Assembly: GCA_904501975.1 (NCBI GenBank)
Contig: CAJGCZ010000022.1
Location: 1 to 38,090, forward strand
Length of the DNA stretch: 38,090 nt
From: an uncultured Akkermansia sp.
GTDB lineage: Bacteria; Verrucomicrobiota; Verrucomicrobiia; Verrucomicrobiales; Akkermansiaceae
Reading direction: 5' to 3'
Each line of letters opens with the position of its first letter. Within the stretch, counting starts at the first letter, position 1. The notes below the pieces were generated by a model. The model was not told the DNA's origin. It was given only the letters and a program-made list of their open reading frames with translations, and did no database searches. The position numbers and the translations under genes were made by a program. Shown here piece by piece: positions 30,297 to 36,842 of this stretch.

Positions 30297-31214
30297 ATGA
30301 AAAGCCGCCGCCTCACACGCAAACCGCTCCTCTACACAGCCGCCCTGCTTCTACTGGCGGCGGGCGGCGCGCTGCTGGGGCTGGGGGCAACCGGCATCCA
30401 TGGCAAGCAAAAGCAAATAGGCTTGCAGCCGGAACCGCCCGCCATCGACCGCACAGATGCGCTGTCTCAGCAACTTGCCTTTTTATCCTTGGGCGGGTTG
30501 CGCTCCTTAGTGGCAGAGGTACTGACACTGGATGCTACGGATGCATGGCTGAAGCAGGATTGGCCGCGACTCCACCGCCGATGGGATGCCGCCGTGACAC
30601 TTGCCCCCCACCGTACCAATTACTGGCTCAATGCAGCTTACGACATGACCAACAACGCGGCCGGATATCTTGCAAGCGATGACAAGGTACCCTATGCAGA
30701 GCGCATGGCCGCAGCACGCAAATACATTCGCTACGGCGAGCAATTTTTGTTAAAGGGCATAGCCAACAATCCTACGAGTTGGCGGCTCTATTTAGGCTTG
30801 GCGGAGCAATACGGCAATTTGTACCGCAGGCCGCAGTTCAGCAAAGCCGCAGAGGCGCTGCAGCAGGCGCTCAAACACGGAGCCCCGAGCTACTACAAGC
30901 GTTTTCGCTTTTACCACCTGTGCCGCGTGCGCGACGCAGAGCGCGAGGCATGGCAACTGGGGCGCGAGTTGTTTATCGACGAGGATAACCGCCAACCCTC
31001 CCTGCTCTTCCTTCTCTTTGTCTTGCAGAACAAATTAGAGATACCGGCTGAGGAAGCCTTGAGCGTGGATACGCTTTATCGGCGCACGCCGGAGGAATCC
31101 GCAGATGAGGTGATGGCACGAGCGCTGGAGGACATGAGCCACATGCTGAACAATGACTTGCTCTACCCAGTCAACGGTGTGGCAGAGTTTTTGAAACAAC
31201 ACGAGGCAGAGTAA
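30297..31214 (+). CDS. TPR-like membrane-anchored protein, unknown function
   Basis: From ATG 30297 the product has 305 residues: a basic N-terminus (KSRRLTRK), one hydrophobic anchor (about 12-32, LLYTAALLLLAAGGALLGL), and an all-helical region with loosely TPR-like pairs (AATLAPHRTNYWLNAAYDM, FLLKGIANNPTSWRLYLGLAEQYGN, AAEALQQALKHGAPSYYKRFRFYHL). It probably scaffolds other proteins on the periplasmic side. It is downstream of panE by 22 bp, which looks like transcriptional sharing without an evident functional link. No family is recognised beyond the helical repeats. Confidence 0.7.
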   Translation: MKSRRLTRKPLLYTAALLLLAAGGALLGLGATGIHGKQKQIGLQPEPPAIDRTDALSQQLAFLSLGGLRSLVAEVLTLDATDAWLKQDWPRLHRRWDAAVTLAPHRTNYWLNAAYDMTNNAAGYLASDDKVPYAERMAAARKYIRYGEQFLLKGIANNPTSWRLYLGLAEQYGNLYRRPQFSKAAEALQQALKHGAPSYYKRFRFYHLCRVRDAEREAWQLGRELFIDEDNRQPSLLFLLFVLQNKLEIPAEEALSVDTLYRRTPEESADEVMARALEDMSHMLNNDLLYPVNGVAEFLKQHEAE

Positions 31215-31235
31215 CCCCTGCCTCGCATGCTGTAC

Positions 31236-31973
31236 TTATCTGCCAATATTGCGCAGGATTTGCCAATTAATCCAGGCAAAGTAACCCGTCATCAGGGTCA
31301 TAAAGATACTGCCGCCCCGCAAGAACCAGAGCGCTAACAAGGTGCTGAGCACCATACCGATAACGGCGGTCAACCTTGGGCGATTGGTGGCTGTAACCAG
31401 CAGCTGCCCGCCATCCATCGGCAAGATAGGCAGCAGGTTAAAGACCGTCCAACAAAAGCATATCATAAAGAATACCCCATACAGCATGGCGGCAGATGCA
31501 CTGATAAGACCGGCCTGGGCACAGGCATTCAACCATGCCGGAGCCATCAGTGGATGCAACACGTACAGCTTCAGCCCAAACTCAATGCTACCTACATGTA
31601 TGCCTACAAGCACGGCTATCAACACGCCCAACAGATAACTGGCTGCAGGGCCGGCCAACACCATTAAAAAGTGGGGCATGCGGCCGGGCATTCCCACCGG
31701 GTGATGCGTGGCTCCACCCAGGCCACCGATAACAACTATCGGCGTTATTTTCGTAAAGCAACGGCCTACCACGGCATGGCCCAGCTCATGCGCCAGCAGA
31801 GTCAGCATACCCGCCACAATAAACATCAGCGCTCCTTGCATGGGGCTTGGGGCGTTACTGAATATCGATAAGCCTAACACTCCTAATATCAACCAGCTGA
31901 AGGGCTGAATTTCAATCGGTATTCCGAAAAGGGTAAAGCTGAGGCATCCTCTACTCGTCGGCATCATGTTCAT
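31236..31973 (-). CDS. M50 site-2-type intramembrane metalloprotease
   Basis: A 245-residue polytopic protein of the M50B/SpoIVFB-like group. The zinc motif HELGH (62-66, Glu63 catalytic) lies in one membrane segment, and the third ligand Asp187 in NLLPILPMDGGQ lies in another. There are about six hydrophobic segments and no PDZ or CBS domain. Such proteases cut transmembrane regulatory substrates. AAAGGGGG just before the start is one of the few Shine-Dalgarno-like sequences here; ATG 31967 is better spaced from it than ATG 31973. Its substrate is unknown. Confidence 0.88.
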   Translation of the reverse strand: MNMMPTSRGCLSFTLFGIPIEIQPFSWLILGVLGLSIFSNAPSPMQGALMFIVAGMLTLLAHELGHAVVGRCFTKITPIVVIGGLGGATHHPVGMPGRMPHFLMVLAGPAASYLLGVLIAVLVGIHVGSIEFGLKLYVLHPLMAPAWLNACAQAGLISASAAMLYGVFFMICFCWTVFNLLPILPMDGGQLLVTATNRPRLTAVIGMVLSTLLALWFLRGGSIFMTLMTGYFAWINWQILRNIGR

Positions 31974-32047
31974 GCCCCCTTTTTACATGATTTAGGGCAA
32001 TTTTTCAATAAAAATCAAAAAAATGCCACTTTTTTACAAAAAAAAGC

Positions 32048-32076
32048 TTGCATAAGTATAAGGAAAGTGCTAGAAT
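32048..32076 (+). promoter_or_regulatory. Promoter of the tRNA-Asn genes
   Basis: TTGCAT (32048-32053), a 17-bp spacer and TAGAAT (32071-32076), about 30 bp before the first tRNA-Asn. No separate promoter is clear before the second copy. Confidence 0.75.
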
Positions 32077-32105
32077 CCGCCCGCACTCCGAAACGGAATC
32101 GCAAA

Positions 32106-32177
32106 TCCGGCGTAGCTCAGTGGCAGAGCGGATGACTGTTAATCATTAGGTCGTTGGTTCGACCCCAACCGCCGGAG
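32106..32177 (+). tRNA. tRNA-Asn (anticodon GTT), copy 1
   Basis: A 72-nt cloverleaf with acceptor TCCGGCG/CGCCGGA, anticodon loop CTGTTAA (GTT), T-arm GTTGG-TTCGACC-CCAAC and discriminator G. CCA is not encoded. It is identical to the copy 150 bp downstream. Confidence 0.96.
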
Positions 32178-32178
32178 C

Positions 32179-32219
32179 GCAAAAGACTCGGTAAGTGATG
32201 AGCTTACCGAGTCTTTTCA
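32179..32219 (+). terminator. Terminator-like hairpin after tRNA-Asn copy 1
   Basis: AAAAGACTCGGTAAG and CTTACCGAGTCTTTTC pair over about 15 bp. It sits between the two tRNA copies, so read-through must occur unless the second copy has its own weak promoter. Confidence 0.8.
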
Positions 32220-32255
32220 GAAGATTCCTGAAAGGTGCGAAACATAAACTGCAAA

Positions 32256-32327
32256 TCCGGCGTAGCTCAGTGGCAGAGCGGATGACTGTTAATCATTAGG
32301 TCGTTGGTTCGACCCCAACCGCCGGAG
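32256..32327 (+). tRNA. tRNA-Asn (anticodon GTT), copy 2
   Basis: Identical over 72 nt to copy 1, with the preceding GCAAA also shared. A tandem duplication with a 150-bp period. Confidence 0.96.
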
Positions 32328-32332
32328 CGCAA

Positions 32333-32367
32333 CAAAAACTCGGTAGATTTTCTACCGAGTTTTTTTG
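32333..32367 (+). terminator. Terminator after tRNA-Asn copy 2
   Basis: AACTCGGTAGA-TTTT-CTACCGAGTT followed by a T-run. Its core (ACTCGGTA/TACCGAGT) is shared with the hairpin after copy 1. Confidence 0.9.
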
Positions 32368-32430
32368 TGCACTAAAACGGGGCGGGAGAACGCATCCCCC
32401 ACCCCATGGTAAAAGCAGCCCTGACACCGT

Positions 32431-34662
32431 TTAACGCGGATACAGATCCAGCAGCTCCTTTTGCTCTTTCATCAGCGAGTACGACTTTCGCACCATCGAG
32501 CGTGTTTCGTTCAGCAGGTTGAGGTACAGAATACCGTTGCGCATGCCGCCCTCATCCTTGCAATCGCTCAGCAAGTGGCGAGTAATGCAGTCTGCAAACT
32601 CATCGCTCAGGTCCGAGGCATGCTCCATGACCACCTCCAAGGTACTGTAATCGCCGGAGCGCAGCAACACGGCCATCTCGGGGTAGAAGCGAGCAACCTT
32701 ATCGCAGAGCATCAGCAGATCCGTAGCTTGAGCCTCGTTGAGCCCGGTGTGATTATTATCGATGTGCTTGTAGCTGCTCTTCACAATCACAAGCAAGTTC
32801 TCTGCCACGCTCAGCGTACTCTCATGCAAGCGGTACAGGATTTGTGCCTGGGGAGCATGGGCCGGAGCCACGGCTTGCAGCATGGGCATGATTTCGTCTT
32901 CCTTAATGGCGCGAAGGGCGCGGCAAATATCGCGGCTCTTGCGGCGCATGCTGCGCAGCGCGCTCAAATCTTCCTTCAGCAAGGCATCAACCGTGCCACG
33001 GTACAGGCTTATCATATTACCCAAGCGCTCGGCAGAGAGCACACCGATTTCTTCCACGGCGCGGCGGTTTCCCAAATCCGGCAGTGCCACCTCATCCTTG
33101 CGGCTATTGCGGTAGGCCAGTGCATTTTTTGCCAATACAGCCACAGCAATCAGCAGCATCAGGCCAATACCCCAAGCACCGCCGTACATCATAACCGCAG
33201 CTGTAATGAAGGCCGCTGTCACGGCGCCGATACCCGTCATAAACCAACCACCAATCACGGTGAGCACACCGGTAATGCGGTAGACGGCACTATCGCGTCC
33301 CCACGCACGGTCAGCTAAAGAACTACCCATGGCTACCATGAAGGTAACATAGGTGGTGGACAAAGGCAGTTTCATGCTCGTTGCCAACGAAATCAGCAGG
33401 GCAGCCACCGTCAGGTTCACGGAGGCTCGAATCAGGTCAAAAGCGGCTCCATCATCTTCAGACGGCTCCAAGGGGCGGAAGCGAGCCTCCACAAAACGAG
33501 CCACCGGGGCCGGGGTAATACGGGCCACAAAGCCCACCACCTTGCGGGTGTAGCGCACAGCAGCGCGGGCAGGCAAGCAAGAGCCAAAGCGCTCCTTGCC
33601 CATGGCGTTAGAGCGAGCCAGCTTTACCTCTGTTTCAATCACGGTACGAGCCTTGCGAGAGAACACCAAGGCAAGCACCATCACCATACCGGCGCCAAAC
33701 AACCACAGCATGTTCACCTGCACCGGCTGCATAAGGCTACCCATGCGCAGCGTTGCCAAATCACCACCGGCGGCCACATAATCTGCGGCCACAAAGTACG
33801 AATCCTTGGCCGCCATAAACACGCCAATAAAGTTCACCAAGTCATTACCGGCAAAGGCCAGTGCCAAAGCGCCGGTGCCGGCCAATACAGCCAACTTAAG
33901 GGAGTTCACGCGGAACACATATTGCAACACGGAGCACACCACCGCCCAGCACAGGAAGGCTGCCAGCGTAGCCATGCCTATGTTGTCTTGCACGGCATTC
34001 ATAAAATCCTTGCTTACCAGGGTGCTTCCCTTCAGTCCCTTAAATACGGCAAAATAGGTGATAGCTGTTAAGGCAACGGCACACCATATAGCGCCGATAT
34101 ATTTATAAGCTGTTTTGTAACGGAAGCTGAACAACAGGCGCGAGAACCACATCACGATACAACCGCAGGTAAAAGCCACCAAGACCGAGCAGAAAATGCC
34201 CGTTATCATCTTGAAGCATTCATCCGTGTTAATGTAGTCGCTGAGCACCTGCGAGGCTGAGGGCTCGTGCGCCATCACAAAGAGCGCCACAGCAATGGCT
34301 GCACCCAACAGCTCGCACACCAATGAAACGGTGGTCGAGGTAGGCAAACCCAAGGTATTAAACAAATCCAGCAAGATGACATCCGTGAGCATCACGGCAA
34401 GAAACAAAATCATAATGTCATCAAACCCGAACATGGCAGGCATAAACACGCCCTTGCGGGCAATCTCCATCATGCCTGTGGAAAAGGCACACCCCACAAC
34501 AACACCCACAGCAGCTATACCGAACAGAACGCTGCGCCGGGCAGCTTTACTGCCAACCGCACTGTTCAGGAAGTTGGCAGCATCGTTCGATACACCCACC
34601 ACCAAATCATAGATGGCCAGGATGAGGAGGAGCCCTAATATAAGCATGTACATTGTACTCAT
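32431..34662 (-). CDS. PiT-family phosphate transporter fused to a PhoU-like domain
   Basis: From ATG 34662 the product has 743 residues. The N-terminal two thirds is a PiT permease with about ten or more hydrophobic segments and the family signature twice (VGVSNDAANFLNSAVGS near the start; LPLSTTYVTFMVAMGSSLADR in the second half). The last 200 residues are soluble, all-helical and PhoU/DUF47-like (LGNMISLYRGTVDALL, ICRALRAIKEDEIMPML). It imports phosphate with a cation; the tail may sense phosphate or gate transport. The start is set by a strong Shine-Dalgarno (AAGGAGG, 5 nt before ATG), rare in this window. A frame runs 87 nt further upstream without support. An operator-like dyad lies at 34710-34751. 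Confidence 0.9.
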   Translation of the reverse strand: MSTMYMLILGLLLILAIYDLVVGVSNDAANFLNSAVGSKAARRSVLFGIAAVGVVVGCAFSTGMMEIARKGVFMPAMFGFDDIMILFLAVMLTDVILLDLFNTLGLPTSTTVSLVCELLGAAIAVALFVMAHEPSASQVLSDYINTDECFKMITGIFCSVLVAFTCGCIVMWFSRLLFSFRYKTAYKYIGAIWCAVALTAITYFAVFKGLKGSTLVSKDFMNAVQDNIGMATLAAFLCWAVVCSVLQYVFRVNSLKLAVLAGTGALALAFAGNDLVNFIGVFMAAKDSYFVAADYVAAGGDLATLRMGSLMQPVQVNMLWLFGAGMVMVLALVFSRKARTVIETEVKLARSNAMGKERFGSCLPARAAVRYTRKVVGFVARITPAPVARFVEARFRPLEPSEDDGAAFDLIRASVNLTVAALLISLATSMKLPLSTTYVTFMVAMGSSLADRAWGRDSAVYRITGVLTVIGGWFMTGIGAVTAAFITAAVMMYGGAWGIGLMLLIAVAVLAKNALAYRNSRKDEVALPDLGNRRAVEEIGVLSAERLGNMISLYRGTVDALLKEDLSALRSMRRKSRDICRALRAIKEDEIMPMLQAVAPAHAPQAQILYRLHESTLSVAENLLVIVKSSYKHIDNNHTGLNEAQATDLLMLCDKVARFYPEMAVLLRSGDYSTLEVVMEHASDLSDEFADCITRHLLSDCKDEGGMRNGILYLNLLNETRSMVRKSYSLMKEQKELLDLYPR

Positions 34663-34709
34663 AGCACCCTCCTTATACCACAGAATTTTGCCACCCGCAC
34701 GCTTTCTAC

Positions 34710-34751
34710 TGTGAAGACTTTGCCACACGGCATGTGACGAAATCTTCACAA
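34710..34751. promoter_or_regulatory. Operator-like dyad between the PiT and fucU genes
   Basis: TGTGAAGA (34710-34717) and TCTTCACA (34744-34751) form an 8-bp inverted repeat around a centre near 34730, with a partial inner dyad (CACAC and CATGTG). It sits about 50 bp upstream of the PiT start and before the fucU promoter. A phosphate-responsive regulator is a reasonable guess; the sequence is not an E. coli Pho box. Confidence 0.45.
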
Positions 34752-34778
34752 AAAAAACGAGCGCTCCAGCTTTATGAT

Positions 34779-34806
34779 TGCAAGCGAAGGGGGAGTATGG
34801 TAGGAT
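34779..34806 (+). promoter_or_regulatory. Promoter of fucU-queD-bioG
   Basis: TTGCAA (34779-34784), a 16-bp spacer and TAGGAT (34801-34806). The ATG at 34816 is 10 nt beyond; a GGAG at 34809-34812 could instead be a Shine-Dalgarno if transcription starts earlier. Confidence 0.5.
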
Positions 34807-34815
34807 GAAGGAGCT

Positions 34816-35235
34816 ATGTTAAAAGGAATTTCTCCCGTTGTTTCACCCACTCTTCTCAAAATTCTTGCCGAGATGGGTCATGGTGATGAGATTGTATTCT
34901 CCGATGCCCACTTCCCCGGTCACACCTTCAACAGCAATGTTGTGCGCGCCGATGGGCTGGGTGTAGACACGCTGTTGGCCGGCATTATCCCCCTGTTTGA
35001 GTTGGATGCCTATGCCACCCCCGTTGTCATGATGGAAGCCGTACCCGGCGACACGCTTGATCCCTCCGTAGAAGCAAAATACCGCAAGGCCTTGGGCTAC
35101 GATGGCGAGATTGAGCGCGAGGAGCGCTATGCTTTCTACGAACGCGCTAAGAAAGCCTATGCTGTTGTTGTTACCGGCGAGACCGCCAAGTACGGCAACA
35201 TCATCCTCAAGAAAGGTGTAACCCCCGTTTGCTAA
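34816..35235 (+). CDS. RbsD/FucU family sugar mutarotase
   Basis: A 139-residue RbsD/FucU protein, which interconverts sugar anomers (L-fucose in FucU, ribose in RbsD). Motifs: LLKILAEMGHGDEIVFSDAHFP near 14-35 (catalytic His near 22) and the C-terminal TGETAKYGNIILKKG. Length and the final YxNIILxKG are closer to FucU than to RbsD. L-fucose use fits a mucin-degrading lifestyle, but no other fucose genes are nearby. First gene of a three-gene run with queD and bioG, spaced 9 and 23 bp. Confidence 0.88.
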   Translation: MLKGISPVVSPTLLKILAEMGHGDEIVFSDAHFPGHTFNSNVVRADGLGVDTLLAGIIPLFELDAYATPVVMMEAVPGDTLDPSVEAKYRKALGYDGEIEREERYAFYERAKKAYAVVVTGETAKYGNIILKKGVTPVC

Positions 35236-35244
35236 TTACCTGCC

Positions 35245-35697
35245 GTGTTTCGTATCTGCAAAACCATCGAGTTAGAGAGCGGACACCTGCTCTCTAAGCA
35301 CCCCGGCAGCTGCCAATTTCCGCACGGCCACACACGCAGTGTGGAGTTGGTATTTGCAGCAGAAACGCTGGATGAAAATGATATGGTGATGGACTTTAAG
35401 GCCATCAAAGAAATGATGGGCGATTTCTTGCAGAAGTTTGACCACTCACTTTGCATGAACACGCAGGATGAGCATTACGAAGACTTCCGCAACATTTACG
35501 GCGAGCGCATCATTCCCTTTGAAGGGCAGGACCCCACCAGCGAGGCCATGGCCCATACCGTCTTCCGCTTTACGGCAGAGGCCCTCGCCAAAGCCGCACA
35601 AGGCATCGGCACCTCATACCCCGTGCGCTCTTGCGTTAAATTGGAGCGCGTGCGTGTGTGGGAAACCTCCTCCAGCTGGGCAGAATACGCAGAGTAA
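35245..35697 (+). CDS. queD: 6-carboxytetrahydropterin synthase (QueD/PTPS family)
   Basis: A 150-residue protein of the 6-pyruvoyl-tetrahydropterin synthase fold. Zinc ligands are His14 (ESGHLL) and the HGH pair His27/His29, with the catalytic Cys23 in SCQFPHGHT; the second active-site segment is KFDHSLCMN, and a late Glu sits in KLERVRVWET. QueD makes 6-carboxy-tetrahydropterin for queuosine. No other queuosine genes are in the window, so a different pterin product cannot be excluded. The start is a GTG at 35245, 9 bp after the fucU stop. Confidence 0.88.
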   Translation: MFRICKTIELESGHLLSKHPGSCQFPHGHTRSVELVFAAETLDENDMVMDFKAIKEMMGDFLQKFDHSLCMNTQDEHYEDFRNIYGERIIPFEGQDPTSEAMAHTVFRFTAEALAKAAQGIGTSYPVRSCVKLERVRVWETSSSWAEYAE

Positions 35698-35720
35698 ACA
35701 CACCAACAGCCCACCCCACC

Positions 35721-36371
35721 ATGCAACAAATTTGGCTCACTCAACACGAGGATAACCAAGACCTCATTATCTACATGCTGGGGTGGGCGGCCACGCCCAA
35801 CGCCATTTGCCACATCCCCACACCGGGATTTGATGTATTAGCCTGCTACAATTATACAGAGCTCACGCCGCTGAAAGCAGCGGATTTTGCACGCTACCGC
35901 CGCATTTACCTCTTTGCTTGGTCTTTCGGTGTGTGGGTATCAGAGCAATGCTGCCGTGAGCTTCCCCTGCACCGCGCCATTGCTCTTAACGGCACCCCCT
36001 ACCCTGTCAGCACCCAATGGGGTATGCGCCTGCGCGTTGTGCTGCGCAGCATGCGCGCCTTGGCCCAAAGCGGCGGCGATAATCCCTTCCGCGAGGCGCA
36101 ACCGGATAACAACACGCGCTATATCCCCACAGGCCCCTTCCCGGACCGAACCGCACAAGAGAAAGTGGACGAGTTGCTCTACCTCTCCAACGCAGCAGAA
36201 AAAGATTCTGTTGCCCACCTGCAATGGAACCGCGCCTACATTGCAGATAAAGATGAGATTTTTCCGCCCGCGCGCATGTGGGATTACTGGAAAACACTGG
36301 GCGTCGGTTTTGAAAGTTTCCACTACCCCTTCTCTCAGCCGGAGATTGTGCTGAATGAACTGAAGGACTAA
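35721..36371 (+). CDS. bioG: BioG-type pimeloyl-ACP methyl ester esterase (DUF452)
   Basis: A 216-residue alpha/beta-hydrolase of the DUF452/BioG family, which releases pimeloyl-ACP from its methyl ester in biotin synthesis. The nucleophile Ser68 is in YLFAWSFGVWVSE; the acid is probably Asp178 in IADKDEIFPP and the base His201 in SFHYPFSQPE. BioG usually sits beside or fused to bioC; here it follows queD by 23 bp and no bioC is nearby. Biotin supply matters to this cell because of its biotin-dependent decarboxylase. The ATG at 35721 is chosen; a frame starting at 35658 would overlap queD. Confidence 0.85.
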   Translation: MQQIWLTQHEDNQDLIIYMLGWAATPNAICHIPTPGFDVLACYNYTELTPLKAADFARYRRIYLFAWSFGVWVSEQCCRELPLHRAIALNGTPYPVSTQWGMRLRVVLRSMRALAQSGGDNPFREAQPDNNTRYIPTGPFPDRTAQEKVDELLYLSNAAEKDSVAHLQWNRAYIADKDEIFPPARMWDYWKTLGVGFESFHYPFSQPEIVLNELKD

Positions 36372-36373
36372 TT

Positions 36374-36557
36374 ACCGTCCGGCTCAAGAGCCGCACCGTA
36401 CACTCATATCAAGAGCGCGCCTTCGCTCGCTTGTAACAATTTGCTTCCCCCTATAAAGGAAGTCTCCCGGCAGTCCGAAGACCACCGGGAGCCCAACTAC
36501 CCTATGAAATGGACCCTTTCGGACCCAAGAATCAATTTTACGTCTGATTCCAAGGAC
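36374..36557 (-). ncRNA. Candidate structured non-coding RNA, minus strand
   Basis: A near-consensus promoter (TTGACA-17-TACAAT) on the minus strand fires into a region without a gene, with the start expected near 36557. Within about 180 nt lie an exceptionally stable 12-bp stem closed by UUCG (36491-36464), a second hairpin CTTCC/GGAAG (36462-36444) and GAATCA/TGATTC near the 5' end. In the 12-bp stem two pairs are G-U on the minus strand but A-C mismatches on the plus strand, which fixes the transcribed strand. The 5' end (GUCCUUGG) can pair with CCGGAC near 36382-36377. Size and a central hairpin recall 6S RNA, but the arms do not clearly pair. The 3' end is uncertain. Confidence 0.55.
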
Positions 36558-36563
36558 GGCGGA

Positions 36564-36592
36564 ATTGTACCTGTTTCTAGCAGTTTTGTCAA
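36564..36592 (-). promoter_or_regulatory. Strong minus-strand promoter of the candidate RNA
   Basis: TTGACA (36592-36587), exactly 17 bp, then TACAAT (36569-36564). This is the best -35 match in the window, with no protein gene downstream of it until the convergent bioG. Confidence 0.8.
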
Positions 36593-36689
36593 TAGAAAAA
36601 TGCTACTTTTCCATCTTTTCAGCCAAGAAAATAAGAGCTGACTCTATATTTTGTTCATCATTAATCTCCTAAAAAGCCTCAAAAACTTA

Positions 36690-36721
36690 CCCTCGCACAG
36701 GTTATCAATACGGTACGAGGG
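36690..36721 (-). terminator. Second hairpin downstream of gyrA
   Basis: On the minus strand CCCUCGUAC and GUGCGAGGG pair over 9 bp with one U-G wobble (a mismatch on the plus strand), followed by UAAGUUUUU. It is either a back-up terminator for gyrA or the end of a short RNA. Confidence 0.55.
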
Positions 36722-36740
36722 CGTTTTGTTAGATTTTGCA

Positions 36741-36772
36741 ATGAATTTGCGGGACGCGTCCCGCAAATTCAT
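36741..36772. repeat. Perfect 32-bp palindrome
   Basis: ATGAATTTGCGGGACG followed directly by its exact complement, with no loop. It lies between the gyrA terminator and the second hairpin. The remaining bases of the 36372-36842 gap hold the candidate RNA, its promoter and AT-rich sequence. Confidence 0.85.
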
Positions 36773-36776
36773 CGAG

Positions 36777-36816
36777 CAAAAAATCCCACGCGAGCCGGCG
36801 GGGCAAGCGTGGGATT
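36777..36816 (-). terminator. Terminator of gyrA
   Basis: AATCCCACGC / GCGTGGGATT, a 10-bp stem with a 15-nt loop, then a U-run on the minus strand. It starts 27 bp past the gyrA stop. Confidence 0.88.
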
Positions 36817-36842
36817 GAAAAGAGTGCTTAGGAAGCGTCTGA

